A stretch of DNA of 64,000 nt. It comes from Nosema muscidifuracis (Eukaryota; Microsporidia; Nosematidae). Where the stretch lies: the NCBI GenBank assembly GCA_028335825.1, contig JAIOKI010000016.1, forward strand, positions 310,001-374,000. The letters are read 5' to 3'. Shown piece by piece: positions 26,538-36,976 of the stretch. Made by a program: the position numbers and the translations under genes. The notes beneath the pieces were generated by a model. That model was not told the DNA's origin and made no database searches. It was given only the letters and a program-made list of their open reading frames with translations. How positions within the stretch are numbered: the first letter of the stretch is position 1; every line of letters starts with the position of its first letter.

Positions 26538-28061
26538 TCAATTCTGAACCAGATTGCATGAATGAAGTTTATCAACCAATTTGATTTTGTAACTAGTAAT
26601 ATCTTTTTTGTCTACAAGCATATCTTTCTCTTTATTAATTAAAAGATCAAGACATTTAATTAATAATCCTTCTGATGGATTATTTTTACTTACAATAGAT
26701 TCCAATATAATAAAAAAGAAACAAGGAGTAAATGAATGAGTAAATAAATATTCTAATTCTTCTTTATCAGGAATCTTATCTTTGGTTATTATATTATCAT
26801 AAAGTACGATATATTTTCCTAAATCTGATTTCTTGAATTCATTAGTCAAAAATATTTCAATCTTGCTGAAATTTGTTAGGAGAAAATTTACGAAATCATT
26901 TTGGACAACAAAATTAGATAATTTATATGAATTGATAAATATACAATAATTATAAAAATCTTTTTTCTTTAACAAATAATTCATATAAATATCCAATAAT
27001 GAAGAAGATTCTAAATTATTCCTTTTAGCGTATCTATGTAAGAAATCGAATATCACTGGGTTCATGTCTATATCAGAACATATTTTGTCAAAATAATAAT
27101 TTGAAAATGTAGTAAATGAAAAATAATCTAAAGCTATTTGCCAATCTATATCAACTAACTTTGTTGCAATGTCTGTTATTGAGTCATAAATATCTTTTCT
27201 TGTATTAGACTTAAATAAAAAACAGTAAATTAATCTAATCCATCCAGAAGAATTTTCTAGTAATTTTTCGTAATCTTCATTTAAAATTAAATATATTTCA
27301 TCATTAGCAGGTATATCATCTTTAATTTGATTTAATATCTCATTTATCGAACAATTCGTATTACCATACGCTAATTTGTAACATAAGATTTCTGTCCAAT
27401 GTTCCTCTATTTTGACTTTTTCACCAATTAAAATACTCTTTATGTTCATTGGTAGCATGTATGAATAATTTTTAATCCATTCTTCTTTAACTATTAAATA
27501 TTTATGTTCAGTTATTTTTCCTGTACGTAAATGACTCTCAATTATACAAAGTTCTTCAAGTGATTCTCTAAGTGAAGGATTATTTTTAATTAATTTTCCA
27601 AGATTTCCTCTCATTGCATTTAATAAATCATTATCATCTTTAAGCATATTATTAGAATTAAGCCATTCATTTATTATGTAATAAGGTGAAAGTTTCTTCT
27701 TGTTCAATAAACTAATTAAGTGTAGTGCTGAATGAAAAGATTTTAAATGTCCTCGATTTCTTCTATCCATACTTTGTAGATTAATTATAATTAAAAATCT
27801 TAAATCATCTAATAAATTCATTCTACAATTCTGCAAGATAGTGTACTCAGGACTGTTCTCATTGATACTACCTACTATTTTGATATATTCTTGCAAATTT
27901 TTTAATGGACTATTGTTCTCAGTGCTCACTGCCTTGATAAATTTTGATAAAATTTCCAACGTCTGAGAATAGAAGTTCGCCATAGAAGGTGTTGTGTTAA
28001 TTTCTTTCGATTTTGTGTTTCTGGAGACTAGGAAATTCGATATGTTATTGAAAAATATCAT
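26538..28061 (-). CDS. alpha-solenoid protein, NUP85-like
   Basis: 507 residues from the first ATG at 28061 (the frame runs open to 28118 without ATG). All-helical. The stretch HWTEILCYKLAYGNT, followed by ILNEDYEKLLENSSGWIRLIYCFLF and later DIDWQIALDYFSF, resembles the order of conserved helices in Nup85/Nup75, the Y-complex scaffold nucleoporin ('W-x-x-LLxxLLY...ILxGD...W...L...DWQLAxDY'). I therefore suggest NUP85, of moderate certainty; COPII-related ACE1 proteins share this fold. A later ATG (M46 of the open frame, MANFYSQTLEIL) is another possible start. The start motif is poor (GCCTC 12 nt upstream). Confidence 0.6.
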   Translation of the reverse strand: MIFFNNISNFLVSRNTKSKEINTTPSMANFYSQTLEILSKFIKAVSTENNSPLKNLQEYIKIVGSINENSPEYTILQNCRMNLLDDLRFLIIINLQSMDRRNRGHLKSFHSALHLISLLNKKKLSPYYIINEWLNSNNMLKDDNDLLNAMRGNLGKLIKNNPSLRESLEELCIIESHLRTGKITEHKYLIVKEEWIKNYSYMLPMNIKSILIGEKVKIEEHWTEILCYKLAYGNTNCSINEILNQIKDDIPANDEIYLILNEDYEKLLENSSGWIRLIYCFLFKSNTRKDIYDSITDIATKLVDIDWQIALDYFSFTTFSNYYFDKICSDIDMNPVIFDFLHRYAKRNNLESSSLLDIYMNYLLKKKDFYNYCIFINSYKLSNFVVQNDFVNFLLTNFSKIEIFLTNEFKKSDLGKYIVLYDNIITKDKIPDKEELEYLFTHSFTPCFFFIILESIVSKNNPSEGLLIKCLDLLINKEKDMLVDKKDITSYKIKLVDKLHSCNLVQN

Positions 28062-28148
28062 TTTTATTGAGGCTTCATATTTTTTTGTATAAATATAGTC
28101 GCCTGTCAAATATATCAATTTAAATTAAATAAATTTTTAAAAATATGT

Positions 28149-30242
28149 TTATTTCAAACTGATCGTTTTGTTAAGAACAAAATTATCTTTTGTACTATCA
28201 GGATCCACACAGAAATATCCAATTCTCTGGAATTGTAATTTGTCTTCAACTTTGCATCCATTTATTCTTGCATCACAATATCCATACTTTATTTCTTTAC
28301 TGTCATAATTAATATTTTCTAAATAATTTCCTTCCTCTGGATTGTATGATTTAAATAACTGATCATATATTCTTAATTGAACCTTATTACTTTCACAACT
28401 TACCCAGTGAATGTATTTCTTTGGTATTTCGTCAGTAGTCTCAGCTATAATCATATCATTCTCAAAACTAATAAATTTGATAGTACCATACAGATAAAGA
28501 CCAACAGGCTGTTCGGGAGTAAACCTAAGGAAATCTTTTTCAGCTTCATTTGAAAAGTCGGACTTTTCTATATAAATATAAGGAGTGAATATTATTTCTT
28601 GAGTGCTATCTTCACCAAATGGTATTATTTTTTTTGGCTCAGAATTTCGTATGTAAACTTTTAAAGGATCTACGACGCACATAATTCTTTTTGCTGTTCT
28701 ATTAAGCTCATCACGAATAAAACTTTCAAACATTCTGTTATCAATAATAGTCTCTGAATAAGTTATTCCAAGACTCTTCACAAAATTATTAATAGCCTGC
28801 GCTGGAATTCCTCGTCTACGCATTCCTTTTATAGTATAAAGTCTAGGATCATCTAGTTTTATTCCATATTTTTCCAAAGGAACAAGTTTTCTTTTACTAA
28901 GTACTGTGTTACTGATATTCAGACGACTAAATTCCCATTGAACTGGTTTATAAATCTCAAGTTCGTCAAGTAACCAAATATAGCTTTCCTGTCTTGTAAA
29001 GAATTCTCTAGTACAAAATGAATGTGTTACATCTTCTAGCGAATCAGAAACACATAGCGCAAATTCATATGAAGGATATAAATTATATTTATCTAACGTT
29101 TTTACATGATCACTGTCTACAATACGCATACCTACTAAATCAAACATTAATGGATTCTTAGAACTCAAATTCATTTTAAATCGCAAAGTATATTTTCCTT
29201 CTTTATGTTTCTTATCAATCATTTCATTAAGAATACGTAAATTATCTTCAATAGATCTATTTCTATAAGGACTCAAAATATTTCCTAATTCTTCAAGATC
29301 CTTATTTTCTTCTTTTTCAAAAGATTCTGATAAAACTCTTCTTCTTCTTTTTACTTCATCGTTTGATAGTTCGCATATATAAGCCTTATTTTTTTTAATT
29401 AATTTTTTAGCGAACTCGATCATCTTACCAAAATAATTACTCGATGCAGTAATTTTATATGGAGTAAATCCTAGCCATTTAACATCTTCAATAATAGATT
29501 CGAAATAAAAATCTTCTTCATTTCTAGGATTTGTATCGTCAAATCTTAAATAACAAATTCCGTTGTATTTATTTGCATACCCAAAATCAAGATTGATAGC
29601 TTTAGCATGTCCAATATGTAAAATACCATTAGGTTCTGGCGGAAATCTTGTTACAACTTTACCACCAGTTCGTTTTAAATGTTCTTTACGTATTTCATCA
29701 TTTATTTGTGGATTCTCGCCAGGCTTATGTAATTTCGTAATTTCACCTTCTTCAAGCCAATCTTTATATTTTTTCTCTATCTTTTTATCGCTGAAATCAT
29801 ATTTATTAACCTCATCCATAACGAACTTCGAATCTTCAAATGGCAATTCATTTTTTAATTTAATTAGAGCATCTTTTCTCGTTATTCCCATAGAACACAC
29901 CTTCTTAATAATTTCTAATACTTCATCCTCATTCTTGGAATTATCTGATATATATTTTATAGTATCTTCATAAGATATTTTTTCATTTTTACCTATAAAT
30001 TTATAAATTGCTCTTAAGGTACTTTCGTTTTTAATAAATTTCTCATTGATAAGTTTTGCTATTAACATTAAATTTATTTTTTTTGGTGCAGTACATGCCA
30101 ATGTATATAATAATTTGTTATTAGTATCGTATTGACTAAATATTTCTTCTAAATTCTTTTTTAGTTGATCTTTTTTCATTATTTGTTCTTTTTTATCTTC
30201 CTCGATATTCAATTTGTTTAACAAAAGTTCTATATCAAACAT
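28149..30242 (-). CDS. GLN4: glutaminyl-tRNA synthetase
   Basis: 697-residue class I GlnRS with the eukaryotic N-terminal appended domain (residues 1-180; GatB-like YqeY-type helices). The catalytic part opens with TRFPPEPNGILHIGHAKA (HIGH at about 209-212) and LRFDDTNP. The KMSKS equivalent is VLSKRKL, and the C-terminal beta-barrel anticodon domain includes RIGYFCVDPDS. Full family length. Start motif TTACCCCATTTATG. The same strand carries proteasome beta1 34 bp upstream. Confidence 0.95.
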   Translation of the reverse strand: MFDIELLLNKLNIEEDKKEQIMKKDQLKKNLEEIFSQYDTNNKLLYTLACTAPKKINLMLIAKLINEKFIKNESTLRAIYKFIGKNEKISYEDTIKYISDNSKNEDEVLEIIKKVCSMGITRKDALIKLKNELPFEDSKFVMDEVNKYDFSDKKIEKKYKDWLEEGEITKLHKPGENPQINDEIRKEHLKRTGGKVVTRFPPEPNGILHIGHAKAINLDFGYANKYNGICYLRFDDTNPRNEEDFYFESIIEDVKWLGFTPYKITASSNYFGKMIEFAKKLIKKNKAYICELSNDEVKRRRRVLSESFEKEENKDLEELGNILSPYRNRSIEDNLRILNEMIDKKHKEGKYTLRFKMNLSSKNPLMFDLVGMRIVDSDHVKTLDKYNLYPSYEFALCVSDSLEDVTHSFCTREFFTRQESYIWLLDELEIYKPVQWEFSRLNISNTVLSKRKLVPLEKYGIKLDDPRLYTIKGMRRRGIPAQAINNFVKSLGITYSETIIDNRMFESFIRDELNRTAKRIMCVVDPLKVYIRNSEPKKIIPFGEDSTQEIIFTPYIYIEKSDFSNEAEKDFLRFTPEQPVGLYLYGTIKFISFENDMIIAETTDEIPKKYIHWVSCESNKVQLRIYDQLFKSYNPEEGNYLENINYDSKEIKYGYCDARINGCKVEDKLQFQRIGYFCVDPDSTKDNFVLNKTISLK

Positions 30243-30276
30243 AAATGGGGTAAAAATGTGAATTAAATTTTTATTT

Positions 30277-30909
30277 TCAATCTTTTAAAATTTTATCTCC
30301 TAAACAAATGTATCTTTGCACACCATCTTTACTTATAGTAGCCATTCTTATACATCCACCTGAAGCATTATCTCGTCTTATAGCGCAGGTTATAGATTGT
30401 TGAACAAATTTTATAGCTTCTTCTAAAGTCATATTAGATTTAAAGTTCATATCACAGAATCCATATATATAAGCTGATCCGGATCCACCTATTTGCCAAT
30501 CAGCTTCATTAATAGTTCCACCCAAAGATATATTAAATATTTTTGGGCCATCATCGTATCCAGCTATGATCAATCCAGCCAACAACGAATCATATTTTGA
30601 AATTATTTCTTTAGCTGCCATAGCTGCTTTCTTTACAGAAGGTACTTCTTTGTCTATAAACGAGTACCTTTGTACAAGTTCTTGAATATATACAGCTATA
30701 GCTTGGGTATCTGCTGCACTTCCTGATCTACAGCAGTATATATTATCAGCAATTTTGGTTAATTTGTCAGTAAACCTACTTGATACATAAGTTCCCATGG
30801 ATGTTCTACAATCAGCTCCTACTATTACTCCATCCTTGTATTTTACAGCCATTATAGTTGTTCCTGTCATTTCTGGTAGATTTGTTGAAAAATTTTCTTT
30901 GTTTTCCAT
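30277..30909 (-). CDS. PRE3: 20S proteasome subunit beta1 (caspase-like)
   Basis: 210 residues. The sequence TGTTIMAVKYKDGVIVGADCRT shows an active N-terminal-nucleophile beta subunit. Autocleavage after Gly16 would expose Thr17, and the catalytic Asp (GAD) and Lys (TDKL) are present. YCCRSGSAADTQAIA is the beta1/PSMB6 signature. The propeptide is only 16 residues. It cleaves after acidic residues in the 26S proteasome, whose RPT5 ATPase is also encoded in this window. Start motif TTAACCCCAAATG. Confidence 0.95.
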   Translation of the reverse strand: MENKENFSTNLPEMTGTTIMAVKYKDGVIVGADCRTSMGTYVSSRFTDKLTKIADNIYCCRSGSAADTQAIAVYIQELVQRYSFIDKEVPSVKKAAMAAKEIISKYDSLLAGLIIAGYDDGPKIFNISLGGTINEADWQIGGSGSAYIYGFCDMNFKSNMTLEEAIKFVQQSITCAIRRDNASGGCIRMATISKDGVQRYICLGDKILKD

Positions 30910-31719
30910 TTGGGGTTAATAGAAAAACTTACTTCATAAACAAACTTTTTATTTTACCCCTTATATTTTTAAGGTACATTTAATTCTTATGAGGATTTAC
31001 TTTTAGGGTGTCATTAGCAAATAAATATATAAATTAAAAATTTTGTATGCAAAATATAAATAAATTAAATGGGGCAATAATTAAAAAATTATTTTAAAAA
31101 AGTATCCATAGAGTGAATAAGAAAAAAAAATATTCCTTCTACTTTATGATTCAACACAAATAGAATTATTCTTCACAAACATTTATTTATACAAAATATT
31201 TTTTAGATTGTAATATTCATGTTAAGAATTACTTGAATTCCTTGTAATGTAGGTATTATTTCATCTTATTTATTAATATTTTTATTTAGACTTGTAACAT
31301 ATTAATTTTGATATTTTTTTATTCTATTTGAATTAGACATTATTTAAATTATCATTTATTTTAAATAAATTAAAAAAAATAATTTTATTCTAAAATAAAT
31401 TAAAAAAAAAATAATTTCATTCTAAAATACATTAAAAAAATATTTTAATTCTAAATAAATTAAAAAAAATAATTTCATTTTAAATATAAATTTATCATAA
31501 AACAAAAATAAAAAAAAACTTTATTGACTCATTGAAACATAAATTTTGTTTATTTTGAAATTTGAATTAAGAAAATCTGAATCACAAATTTATGATTGAC
31601 AAATTTAATTAGAAATAGAATTTAGATGTAAATTTAAATAAGTTTTTTAATCAAAAATTTCAAATTTTTTTACATACAAAAAAATATTTATTAATATAAA
31701 ACAAAACATCTACCCTGAC
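30910..31719. other. 810-bp gap with minisatellite
   Basis: No gene seen. At 31360-31490 a 29-34-bp unit (aaataaattaaaaaaaataattt...attct) is repeated about four times. A TTTTACCCCTTATATT block at 30952-30967 has the look of a start motif, but the first ATG after it opens a frame of five codons only. Confidence 0.6.
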
Positions 31720-32418
31720 ATGAAAATAGACAGAATAATTTTTAGTATAGCTCTTATGTCTTCATTCTTCATCCTTTTATCTTTATTATTCTCACCACGT
31801 AATGCCAAGCTGAACCTTAATGATGAGAATATAAGAAAGAAGCACAAATTAAGAAATAGTGTAAGTATGGAAGCAGCTTCTTGTATCTCAATAATTATTC
31901 CTATGATCTTCTTTGCTTTGTGTTTTAGATGTACAAATATTGAATTTGAACAAGAATTACAATTTTACGTTTGTTTTCTTACTTGTCATTTAGCAGTAAC
32001 TGCGTTCGTTGAGAATACTAAAAATATTGTTGGACGATTCCGCCCTGATTTTCTAGATAGATGCAAACCTGTAATGAACAAATGTACTGGGAATAAGAAG
32101 GTGGTAGCTGATGGTAGAAAGAGTTTTCCATCGGGGCATAGTGCAGTCACATCATGTGGATTTGTTTATACAGTTTCATTTTTAAATTCAAAATTTATTA
32201 GACAAATTGATAATAGAATTATTAATAATGATATCCTCAGATTGATTCTTAGTTTTATTTTTCTAATTGCACCACTTGCTGTAGGAATTTCAAGATATTT
32301 TGATAACAGACATTTTATATCGGATATTTTAGGAGGATTCATCGTAGGTGGATCAAGTGCTTTATTCTTCTATAGATATTTTGGGGATCAATTGTTAAAA
32401 AATAATATTGAGTACTAA
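31720..32418 (+). CDS. PAP2-family lipid phosphate phosphatase
   Basis: 232 residues with about five or six membrane helices. The three catalytic motifs of the PAP2/LPP family are intact: KNIVGRFRP (C1), FPSGHS (C2) and SRYFDNRHFISD (C3, 'SRxxxxxHxxxD'). Yeast DPP1/LPP1 and animal PLPP remove phosphate from phosphatidate, lysophosphatidate or diacylglycerol pyrophosphate at ER/vacuole or plasma membranes. It pairs logically with the acyltransferase at 62010, which makes phosphatidate-type lipids. Start motif TACCCTGACATG. Confidence 0.9.
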   Translation: MKIDRIIFSIALMSSFFILLSLLFSPRNAKLNLNDENIRKKHKLRNSVSMEAASCISIIIPMIFFALCFRCTNIEFEQELQFYVCFLTCHLAVTAFVENTKNIVGRFRPDFLDRCKPVMNKCTGNKKVVADGRKSFPSGHSAVTSCGFVYTVSFLNSKFIRQIDNRIINNDILRLILSFIFLIAPLAVGISRYFDNRHFISDILGGFIVGGSSALFFYRYFGDQLLKNNIEY

Positions 32419-33346
32419 TTTTTATATAATTAATTATACTTATAGATAAATAAAATCTATTGTAAAACAATTTGTCATTTATTAAAAAATAACTGAATAT
32501 ATTTCATATTTATATTTTCTGTAATAAGATATCTTATTTACCTCTTTATATTTTTCAGTCTATTTTCTCTACTTTTCGATCCCTAAGAATGTAAAATATT
32601 TATAATAAGACTTTTTAGAGTCATAAATATAACTATTGATTGTTTTCTGCTTCGATACAGCTATTTAGACTAATTTAATTGTTAAAGTGGACTTAAATAT
32701 TACACGTTATCAAATAAAGTATAATCTTTTGTTTTTTCTCAACTTTTAATGTTTTCAAATTATCTAATAATAAATGTACACTTCTATATTTACTTAATTA
32801 TCATCATATTAATAAATTTATTTAGTTTGATACTTTAAATTGTTTTTTAATTCATTAGCCATGATTTTTACCTTTTTATAGTAAAAATGGCTACTTATAA
32901 TTTTATATCATTAAGTTTAAAACCATTCTCCACAGCAGTTTAATATTAATTTAAGAATCTTTTGTTTATTAAAATCACAATATAAACCATTTAGAGTATT
33001 TTAGATATTTTTTTATAAAATAATACCACTCTTATATATTATTAAATTTTTATGAGATCAGTCATAATTTTTTATTGTGTAGATTACATAATACATTAAT
33101 TTAAATCTTTAACAAAAGGTATACATAAATAAATCTTTAACAAAAGATATACATAAATAAATTATTAATAAAAGGTATACATAAATTTAAATCTTTAATA
33201 AAAGGTATACATAAATAAATATTTCAACATAATTTAATATCTTTAATTTACATTTTTATCAATAAAATAAACATATCAATAGGTTAAACATATACTTCAT
33301 TTATAAAGTTAGAAGGGTTTTTAAATTTCTTTTTTTCGTATCCTTA
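32419..33346. other. 930-bp gap with 28-30-bp repeats and one hairpin
   Basis: No gene seen. A 28-30-bp unit (aaatctttaa(c/t)aaaaggtatacata) begins at 33103, 33131, 33159 and 33189. At 32856-32893 the arms tagccat...tttttac and gtaaaaatggcta form a 13-bp stem with a short bulge and a 9-nt loop. Confidence 0.6.
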
Positions 33347-34525
33347 ATGGAATTTTTTGAAGAACAATCTGACCAAAGTAATAAACGTAAAAAAGAACTT
33401 CTTCTACATGAAAACTTTAAAAACGGAAACATAAAATTAATATTTGTATCAAATTCAGATAAATCAACTGATAAGACCATTCTATTAAAATTGAAAGCTC
33501 TTTTCCAAAAGCAGTTATCTAAAATGCCAAGGGAATATATTCTTAGACAGATATTTGATCACAAACATATAAATCTAGTCTTAGTAAATAATTTTGATAA
33601 CATAATTGGTGGAATATGTTATAGACCATTTTATGATAGATATTTTTTCGAAATAGTGTTCTGTGCAGTTGATCATAATTACCAAGTAAAAGGGATAGGA
33701 AGTTTTATGATGGATATACTTAAAGAACATACTAAAAAAGAAATATACGAATACAAAATTAATAATTTAAGATACGATAACGGATTCGTTAACCAGAATA
33801 TTGAGAATCTTGAATTTTATAAATCTGTGTATAAAGAAAATGTAGGTAATATTTATTTTATAACGTATGCTGATAATTTCGCTGTAGGATATTTTAAAAA
33901 ACAAGGATTTAGACAGAAATTAACTTTTGATATGTGGATTGGGTATATTAAAGATTACGAAGGGGGTACAATTATGGAATGTAATATATTTTGGGAAATT
34001 AATTATCTTTTTAAATATGATCTTCTAAATGATAAAAGAATATCTTTTATTAATTATCTTAAAGAGAATACACAGTTTTTTAATATATACAAGATTGAAG
34101 ATACTAGAACTTTACTTGATATAAGATCTATACCAGGTATATCTTCTGATATGATAATCAAACAAGATAGAAGAGATAGAAAAAATTGTCTTGATGGGTT
34201 TATTCAACTTATGATGAATATTTTAAAAAATGATCCAAATTCCTGGCCTTTTCTTGAACCAGTCAGTGTTAAAGATGTACCTGAATATTATGAAATTATA
34301 AAATCTCCAATGGATTTGTCTAGGATAAAAGATAAATTTAATAAGAAGATTTATACAAGTTTAGATATTTTTATTTCTGATGTTCATCTTATGTTAAATA
34401 ATTGTTTTAAGTTTAATGGGAGGGATACTCAATATTATAAATGTGCACAAGCTCTTTTCTTAAAATTTGAAGAAAAACTTAAATTTTATGAAGAATCTGT
34501 AAATTTCTGGAATTTAAAGGATTAA
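33347..34525 (+). CDS. GCN5: GCN5 histone acetyltransferase with bromodomain
   Basis: 392 residues. The GNAT domain (about 30-215) has LFQKQLSKMPREYILRQIFD, then GGICYRPF, EIVFCAVDHNYQVKGIGSFMM (acetyl-CoA loop), ITYADNFAVGYFKKQGF and GYIKDYEGGT; the catalytic Glu is the E of EIVFCA. The C-terminal bromodomain (about 275-385) has WPFLEPVSVKDVPEYYEIIKSP...MDL and the acetyl-lysine Asn in NNCFKFNG. In SAGA-type complexes it acetylates histone H3. Odd: about 33 extra residues (roughly 132-166) between HTKKE and GNIYFITYADN, absent from yeast and animal GCN5. Start motif TATCCTTAATG. Confidence 0.95.
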   Translation: MEFFEEQSDQSNKRKKELLLHENFKNGNIKLIFVSNSDKSTDKTILLKLKALFQKQLSKMPREYILRQIFDHKHINLVLVNNFDNIIGGICYRPFYDRYFFEIVFCAVDHNYQVKGIGSFMMDILKEHTKKEIYEYKINNLRYDNGFVNQNIENLEFYKSVYKENVGNIYFITYADNFAVGYFKKQGFRQKLTFDMWIGYIKDYEGGTIMECNIFWEINYLFKYDLLNDKRISFINYLKENTQFFNIYKIEDTRTLLDIRSIPGISSDMIIKQDRRDRKNCLDGFIQLMMNILKNDPNSWPFLEPVSVKDVPEYYEIIKSPMDLSRIKDKFNKKIYTSLDIFISDVHLMLNNCFKFNGRDTQYYKCAQALFLKFEEKLKFYEESVNFWNLKD

Positions 34526-35018
34526 TTAATAAAATTAGGAGATGATATTAAAAGATATAATTAGGAGATGATATTAAATAAATAAATTATATTATTAAAA
34601 TTATGTTATTGTTAAAGGTATACAATTTAAAGATATATTAAATAAATAAATTATATTATTAAAATACTTATTAAAGAGTATACTAATTAAAGATATAATT
34701 AAAATATATATTATTTTAATATACACCATTTAATAAATACATTCCATTATAACATTATATATAATTAATACACATCACTTTTATTAATTTTATTCAAACA
34801 AAATATTTACCAATCTAAAAAGATTATTTACTTTTATTAAGAATTAACAAATAATTGAATATCAACTTTAAATATAATTTATTATAAAACTCATTTCTTA
34901 AGGTTTTAATATACTTTTTATGCATAATTTTAATTTGACCCCTTCATTTTTTATTGGTCCATTTTTTTTAATAATTTAAGGAGAAATTTATTTTTTATTT
35001 TTGTTTATCATCCCATAA
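34526..35018. repeat. AT-rich gap with short tandem repeats
   Basis: Directly after the GCN5 stop, the phrase attaggagatgatattaaa occurs twice (about 34536 and 34561). A longer unit, ttaaataaataaattatattattaaaat, then occurs at about 34573 and 34638, with aaagagtatac/aaaggtatac motifs. No gene seen; the right end holds the start motif CATCCCATAAATG of the next gene. Confidence 0.6.
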
Positions 35019-36728
35019 ATGGACTGTACAGAATTAATCCGTAATTTTATATTATTAGCTTATGCAGATATTTACAACAAAAGACAATATGATATAGTAG
35101 GAACTAAAGAAGACCAGCATATTCTTGTAATTCAATCTTACAATTTTGAAACAGAATCGTATGAACAAGTTTATGAACACAAGTTTGATAATAAAATATT
35201 TTCAGTGACACCAGGGAATTTTGAGAAGAATGGCAAGACAAGTTTAGTAATTACATTTAAAAAATCTAATAAATATGAAATGAAGTTTATGAAATTCAAT
35301 TTTAATAAAAATGAATTAAAAGCTGATATAAGTGATTTAGGATTATCTGATACTATACCAATGTCTATTACTGATTATAAAACTCTTTCACCTGCTTTAA
35401 TTTACAGTTCAGGTAAAGATATTTCAATTTTCAAATATAATGTGACTAGTAAGATAATGACAAAGAATAAATTGATAAAATTAGAAACAAATGAAAATTT
35501 AGATAGTGATCATCCTTATTCATTTGTAGATTTAGATGGAGATTTAAAATCAGAATTAATTTTAATAGTTAAAATTAGTGGTAAAAGATATTTAAAGATG
35601 TATAAAATGGGACCTACAGAATATTATGAAGATTTTTATATAGAAATTACTTCAGATGAAATAGGACCAATTTTATTTGGAGATTTTAATAATAATGGAT
35701 CTAATTCAATGGTATTTATTTCTAAAGAAAAAGATGATTCATTTTATTTAAATTTATATCTTAATAATATAAAAAGATATGAACCAGATTATTATAAGAA
35801 AAATTATTTATCAGCAGATATAAAAAATCCAGATTCAGATATTTTTTTAAATACACCTGAATATTTTAAAAAGATTCCCTTTAAAAATTTTAAAGAAGAT
35901 TATGAACCTCTTTTAAAAATAGATTTAAAAAATAAAGAAGGAAATATTCCTGGTGGTATTTTTTCTACAGATATAGATTTAGATGGATTTTTAGAATTAT
36001 TTATTACAGTACGTAAACCTGATAATAAATTAATAATTCTTCCTCTTAAATTTGATTCAAATACAGATAAATTTATAAATTTTGATGAAGCTAAAGATAT
36101 TCTTAATATAGAAAATGTAATATCTTTTTCTACTATAGATTATGATAATAGAGGTAAAGAAAATATTATAATTAATAGAATTAGAGATACAAAATTAGTA
36201 TTAGAAAGTTATTATAATATAATGAATGATTATAATATGAAACTTAGTTTAACTACAACTTTATTAGATGAAACACAAGTATCTTATGGAATGTGTTTAC
36301 CTGGTACATCTTATTTATTAATTTCTAATCATGGAATTAATTTAGGAATAACTAATAATTTTGGATCAGGTCCATTTTTAAATCTTGTATCACAAACTAC
36401 AACTATCGGTCTTGGTGATTCTACTTATATGATAGATTGTTTAAAAATAGGGATTCCTTCTATTGATCCAAATTATAAAATTTTATATGTAATTCAAAGA
36501 AATATAATTCAGAATTTTGATTTAATAATTTTTATAGATAAAGATGGAAAATATAAAATAGAAGCTTTCTTCAAGATAGTAAAATATGCACAAAGAATTA
36601 TTTATGTATTAATAACTGTAATAATTGCTAATATTATAGTTGTACTTATTTTATACTGGAAAGAGAATCAGAAACTTAAACTTGCACGTACTAAAGACAG
36701 TATGCATCCTTTATTTAGATCATTATAA
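35019..36728 (+). CDS. TIP/ITFG1-like FG-GAP membrane protein
   Basis: 569 residues. FG-GAP-type calcium-loop repeats recur: ADIYNKRQYDIVG at the very start, FVDLDGDLKSELILI (about 172), FGDFNNNGSNSMVFI (about 223) and STDIDLDGFLELFI (about 318). A transmembrane helix (IIYVLITVIIANIIVVLILYW, about 525-545) is followed by a short basic cytosolic tail. This is the layout of TIP/ITFG1 (LNK-1), an integrin-alpha-like type I membrane glycoprotein. The family's signal peptide is not obvious: the first FG-GAP begins by residue 15, though residues 7-15 (IRNFILLAY) are hydrophobic. Start motif ATCCCATAAATG. Function in fungi is unknown. Confidence 0.75.
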   Translation: MDCTELIRNFILLAYADIYNKRQYDIVGTKEDQHILVIQSYNFETESYEQVYEHKFDNKIFSVTPGNFEKNGKTSLVITFKKSNKYEMKFMKFNFNKNELKADISDLGLSDTIPMSITDYKTLSPALIYSSGKDISIFKYNVTSKIMTKNKLIKLETNENLDSDHPYSFVDLDGDLKSELILIVKISGKRYLKMYKMGPTEYYEDFYIEITSDEIGPILFGDFNNNGSNSMVFISKEKDDSFYLNLYLNNIKRYEPDYYKKNYLSADIKNPDSDIFLNTPEYFKKIPFKNFKEDYEPLLKIDLKNKEGNIPGGIFSTDIDLDGFLELFITVRKPDNKLIILPLKFDSNTDKFINFDEAKDILNIENVISFSTIDYDNRGKENIIINRIRDTKLVLESYYNIMNDYNMKLSLTTTLLDETQVSYGMCLPGTSYLLISNHGINLGITNNFGSGPFLNLVSQTTTIGLGDSTYMIDCLKIGIPSIDPNYKILYVIQRNIIQNFDLIIFIDKDGKYKIEAFFKIVKYAQRIIYVLITVIIANIIVVLILYWKENQKLKLARTKDSMHPLFRSL

Positions 36729-36976
36729 AAGTAATATTATTAAAAATATTTTTAATAAAAAAAATTAATATGTTTTATATTATATAATATAAGATTTATA
36801 TTTGTAATTTTAATTTATGATATATTTGTAATATAAGATAATATATTTTTTAATATAAGATAATATATTTTTTAATAAAAATAACTACTTATTAAAATAA
36901 AAATAACTCCTCTCTATATTAAAATAACTCTCCTATATATTTAAAACAACTCCCCTCTTTAATTAAAATAAAAAAT

